Positions 4,303 through 6,235 of a DNA stretch of 6,235 nt are shown here, piece after piece. The notes beneath the pieces are model-generated. The model was not told the DNA's origin and made no database searches. It saw only the letters and a program-made list of their open reading frames with translations. The first letter of the stretch is position 1, and each line of letters starts with the position of its first letter. The stretch lies in NCBI GenBank assembly GCA_022615475.1, contig JAKEGQ010000235.1, positions 1-6,235 on the forward strand. The letters run 5' to 3'. The translations under genes were made by a program, and so were the position numbers. The DNA comes from Candidatus Methylomirabilota bacterium (lineage in GTDB: Bacteria > Methylomirabilota > Methylomirabilia > Methylomirabilales > CSP1-5).

Positions 4303-4889
4303 TACTGCTTGTCCTTTTCCTTCGCCGTGTCCTTGGTAGCAGCCGGCTCCGGTCCCGGCTTGGATGACACCGGCTTCAGATCCGGCCTTGGACCCAGGAC
4401 CATGGTCATGTTCCGCCCCTCGAGCTTCGCCGGCTGCTCCACCTGCGCGACCTCCTTCAGGACATCGGCCAGGCGGTCCAGCAGGCGCTTGCCCAGCTCG
4501 GTATGGACCATCTCCCGGCCGCGGAACATCATGGTGATCTTCGCCTTGTGGCCGGCCCGCAGAAACCGGTCCACGTGGCGCGCCTTGAACTGGAAGTCAT
4601 GCTCGTCGGTCTTGGGGCGCAGCTTGATCTCCTTCAGCTGAATGACCACCTGCTTCTTCTTGGCCTCCCTGGCCTTCTTCGCCTGCTCGTACCGGTACTT
4701 GCCATAGTCCAAGATGCGGCAGACCGGCGGCTTGGCCAGCGGGGCCACTTCGACGAGGTCAAGCCCCAGGCTCCGCGCTTTTTCCAGCGCTTCCTCCGGT
4801 GTCAAAATCCCGAGCTGAACCCCGTCGGGGTCGATCACGCGTATCTCCCGAACCCGGATCCGTTCGTTAATTCGCAGGCCCCTTTCGAT
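4302..4889 (-). CDS. infC: Translation initiation factor IF-3, probable AUC start
   Basis: IF3 binds the 30S subunit, blocks premature 50S joining and proofreads start codons. With the start at ATC 4889-4887 the protein has 195 residues. The N-domain reads RINERIRVREIRVIDPDGVQ and continues to GLDLVEVAP (42-50) and PPVCRILDYGKYRYEQAKKA. A Lys-rich linker follows, then the C-domain with KEIKLRPKTDEHDFQFKAR and MFRGREMVHTELG. The tail (about 167-195) is Pro- then Lys/Glu-rich and longer than in E. coli. The first in-frame ATG/GTG/TTG is GTG 4838, which would remove the conserved INERIR segment, so translation must begin upstream. The frame closes at TGA 4898-4896. ATC 4889 lies 6 nt after a perfect 11-nt Shine-Dalgarno sequence. 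ATT 4871 and CTG 4877 are the alternatives. AUU/AUC starts in infC are a known autoregulatory device: IF3 rejects its own start codon. Confidence 0.94.
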   Translation of the reverse strand: MERGLRINERIRVREIRVIDPDGVQLGILTPEEALEKARSLGLDLVEVAPLAKPPVCRILDYGKYRYEQAKKAREAKKKQVVIQLKEIKLRPKTDEHDFQFKARHVDRFLRAGHKAKITMMFRGREMVHTELGKRLLDRLADVLKEVAQVEQPAKLEGRNMTMVLGPRPDLKPVSSKPGPEPAATKDTAKEKDKQ

Positions 4890-4895
4890 CCCGGC

Positions 4896-4906
4896 TCACC
4901 TCCTTA
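4896..4906 (-). promoter_or_regulatory. Full-length Shine-Dalgarno of infC overlapping the thrS stop
   Basis: The minus strand reads TAAGGAGGTGA, complementary over 11 nt to the usual bacterial 16S 3' end. Its first three bases are the thrS stop codon TAA, and its last three (TGA) close the infC frame upstream. GCCGGG then separates it from ATC 4889. This site decides the infC start and implies termination-reinitiation coupling between thrS and infC. Confidence 0.85.
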
Positions 4907-6235
4907 TGGCGCCCGTTCAGTCACGGGCGGATGAAGCGCCCCCCGAAGCTCGTCGAGCAGGGTATCCAGGGGCATTGCCCCCCGCTCGCGGCGACCACGC
5001 TCCCGCACAGACACCTGGCCTTCCTGCGCCTCCCGGTCTCCCACGACGACAATGTACGGGACCTTGGTCACCTCCGCCTGGCGGATCCGATATCCCACCT
5101 TTTCGTTGCGATTGTCAATCTGGACCCGCACCCCGGCCGCAGTCAGGCGGTCCGCCACCTCCTGGGCGTATGGCGTGTGCCGCTCGGTGAGCGGAAGGAC
5201 CACGACCTGAACCGGGGCCAGCCAGAGCGGGAACGCCCCGCCGTGGTGCTCGATCAGGATGCCAAAGAATCGCTCCAGGGAACCGAAGAGGGCCCGATGA
5301 ACCATCAGGGGCCTGTGCGATCTTCCGTCCTCTCCGATGTAGCCCAGATCGAACCGCTCGGGCATATTGAAATCGACCTGGATCGTGGCGCATTGCCATC
5401 GGCGCCCCAGGACATCGACGAGGGAGACATCGATCTTGGGCCCGTAAAAGGCCGCCTCGCCCTTCACCCGCTCGAAGACCATCCCGCTCTTTTCCAGGAC
5501 CGTCTCCAGGGCAGCCTCTGCCCTGCGCCACTGATCCTCACTCCCCGCGTACTTGCTCATCCGGTCGGGATCGCTCACCGAGAGGACGAGATGGTGCTCG
5601 GTAAATCCGAAGGCCCGGAGCATGGCTAGCGCCAGCTCCAGCACGTCGGCGACCTCGCCTTCGAGCTGTTCCGGTCGGCAGAAGATGTGGGCGTCATCCT
5701 GGGTGAACCCCCGGACCCGGAGCAACCCATGGAGGACCCCCGAGCGCTCGTAGCGGTAGACGGTCCCCATTTCGCCGAGGCGGAGGGGAAGGTCCCGGTA
5801 GCTCCGCGTCTGCGAGCGGTAGATCAGGATGTGAAAGGGACAGTTCATCGGCTTGACCAGGTACTCCTGCCCCTCGACCTCGATCCCGGAAAACATGTTC
5901 TCCCGATACCAGCTCAGATGCCCGCTCACGTCCCATAAATGCGCCCGGGCGACATGGGGGGTGTAGACGAGTTGATATCCCTTGCGACGGTGCTCCTGCC
6001 GCCAGAAGGTCTCAATCACCTCCCGGACCAGGGCGCCCTTCGGATGCCACAGCACCAGCCCCGGACCGATCTCGTCCTCGATGCTGAACAGTTCCAGCTC
6101 CCGACCGAGACGCCGGTGATCCCGACGTTTGGCCTCTTCGAGGCGGGTGAGGTGTTGCTCGAGCGCCTCCGCTGTCGGAAAGGCCGTACCATAGATCCTG
6201 GTCAGCATGGGATTCCGCTCATCCCCCCGCCAGTA
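4904..6235 (-). CDS. thrS: Threonyl-tRNA synthetase, 5' end beyond window
   Basis: This class II synthetase charges tRNA-Thr. The frame stays open to the right edge: the codons before ATG 6208 encode YWRGDERNP, the conserved lead-in to MLTRIYGTAF, so 6208 is an internal Met and the true start, with the TGS and editing domains, lies outside. Numbering from that Met: motif 1 region at 57-86; zinc ligands C123 (KPMNCPFHIL), H174 (QDDAHIFC) and H304 (MVHRALFG); motif 2 at 150-167 (VYRYERSGVLHGLLRVRG); motif 3 at 304-320 (ALFGSLERFFGILIEHH); anticodon-binding domain from about 330 (APVQVVVLPLTERHTPYA) to 425. All three zinc ligands, which let the enzyme tell Thr from Val, are present. The visible part is 443 codons. 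infC follows 14 nt after the stop. Confidence 0.97.
   Translation of the reverse strand, partial: YWRGDERNPMLTRIYGTAFPTAEALEQHLTRLEEAKRRDHRRLGRELELFSIEDEIGPGLVLWHPKGALVREVIETFWRQEHRRKGYQLVYTPHVARAHLWDVSGHLSWYRENMFSGIEVEGQEYLVKPMNCPFHILIYRSQTRSYRDLPLRLGEMGTVYRYERSGVLHGLLRVRGFTQDDAHIFCRPEQLEGEVADVLELALAMLRAFGFTEHHLVLSVSDPDRMSKYAGSEDQWRRAEAALETVLEKSGMVFERVKGEAAFYGPKIDVSLVDVLGRRWQCATIQVDFNMPERFDLGYIGEDGRSHRPLMVHRALFGSLERFFGILIEHHGGAFPLWLAPVQVVVLPLTERHTPYAQEVADRLTAAGVRVQIDNRNEKVGYRIRQAEVTKVPYIVVVGDREAQEGQVSVRERGRRERGAMPLDTLLDELRGALHPPVTERAP

Noticed and set aside
4503..5629. Plus-strand open frames up to 232 codons opposite infC and thrS
   Set aside because: They are shadows of highly conserved minus-strand genes, with low-complexity composition and no recognisable domain.
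6206..6208. ATG at 6208 as the thrS start
   Set aside because: The frame continues to the window edge and encodes the conserved YWRGDERNP directly before it, so this Met is internal.

Overview
All protein genes that can be supported here lie on the minus strand, so the window reads biologically from right to left. The sequence is GC-rich. The core genes look like those of a free-living bacterium with ordinary translation machinery. The mix of a thrS-infC-rpmI-rplT-pheS cluster, a YbaK-type deacylase, an AbrB/PIN toxin-antitoxin pair and a DUF2283-like protein would suit an environmental lineage such as Methylomirabilota/Rokubacteria or a deltaproteobacterial relative. That placement is a guess from gene flavour; nothing in the window fixes the phylum.

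Right part (6235 to 3622): the conserved translation operon. thrS (threonyl-tRNA synthetase) runs off the right edge, so its N-terminal domains are missing. infC (IF3) follows after 14 nt. It appears to start at a rare AUC codon behind a perfect 11-nt Shine-Dalgarno sequence whose first three bases are the thrS stop codon. A repeat-rich 101-nt spacer with a UUCG-capped hairpin leads to rpmI (L35), and rplT (L20) follows after 21 nt.

Middle part (3621 to 1694): pheS (PheRS alpha) lies between two non-coding gaps of about 378 and 509 nt. pheT, its usual partner, is absent. Each gap holds a copy of the same roughly 190-nt element (1919-2110 and 3374-3562, about 85-90% identical by eye). Three base-paired positions differ between the copies by compensatory double substitutions, so the element is very probably a structured RNA. 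I cannot assign it to a known family. Each copy is also enclosed by a longer-range inverted repeat whose sequence differs between the two sites. This is the most unusual content of the window.

Left part (1693 to 1): ybaK/proX-like aminoacyl-tRNA deacylase (TTG start), then an AbrB-type antitoxin gene with its own sigma70-like promoter and a 15-bp palindrome at the expected transcription start. A PIN-domain toxin gene overlaps the antitoxin gene by 11 nt, and a DUF2283-like gene is cut by the left edge. The genes form two themes: charging and editing of tRNA with translation initiation and ribosome assembly on the right, and a small accessory toxin-antitoxin module on the left.
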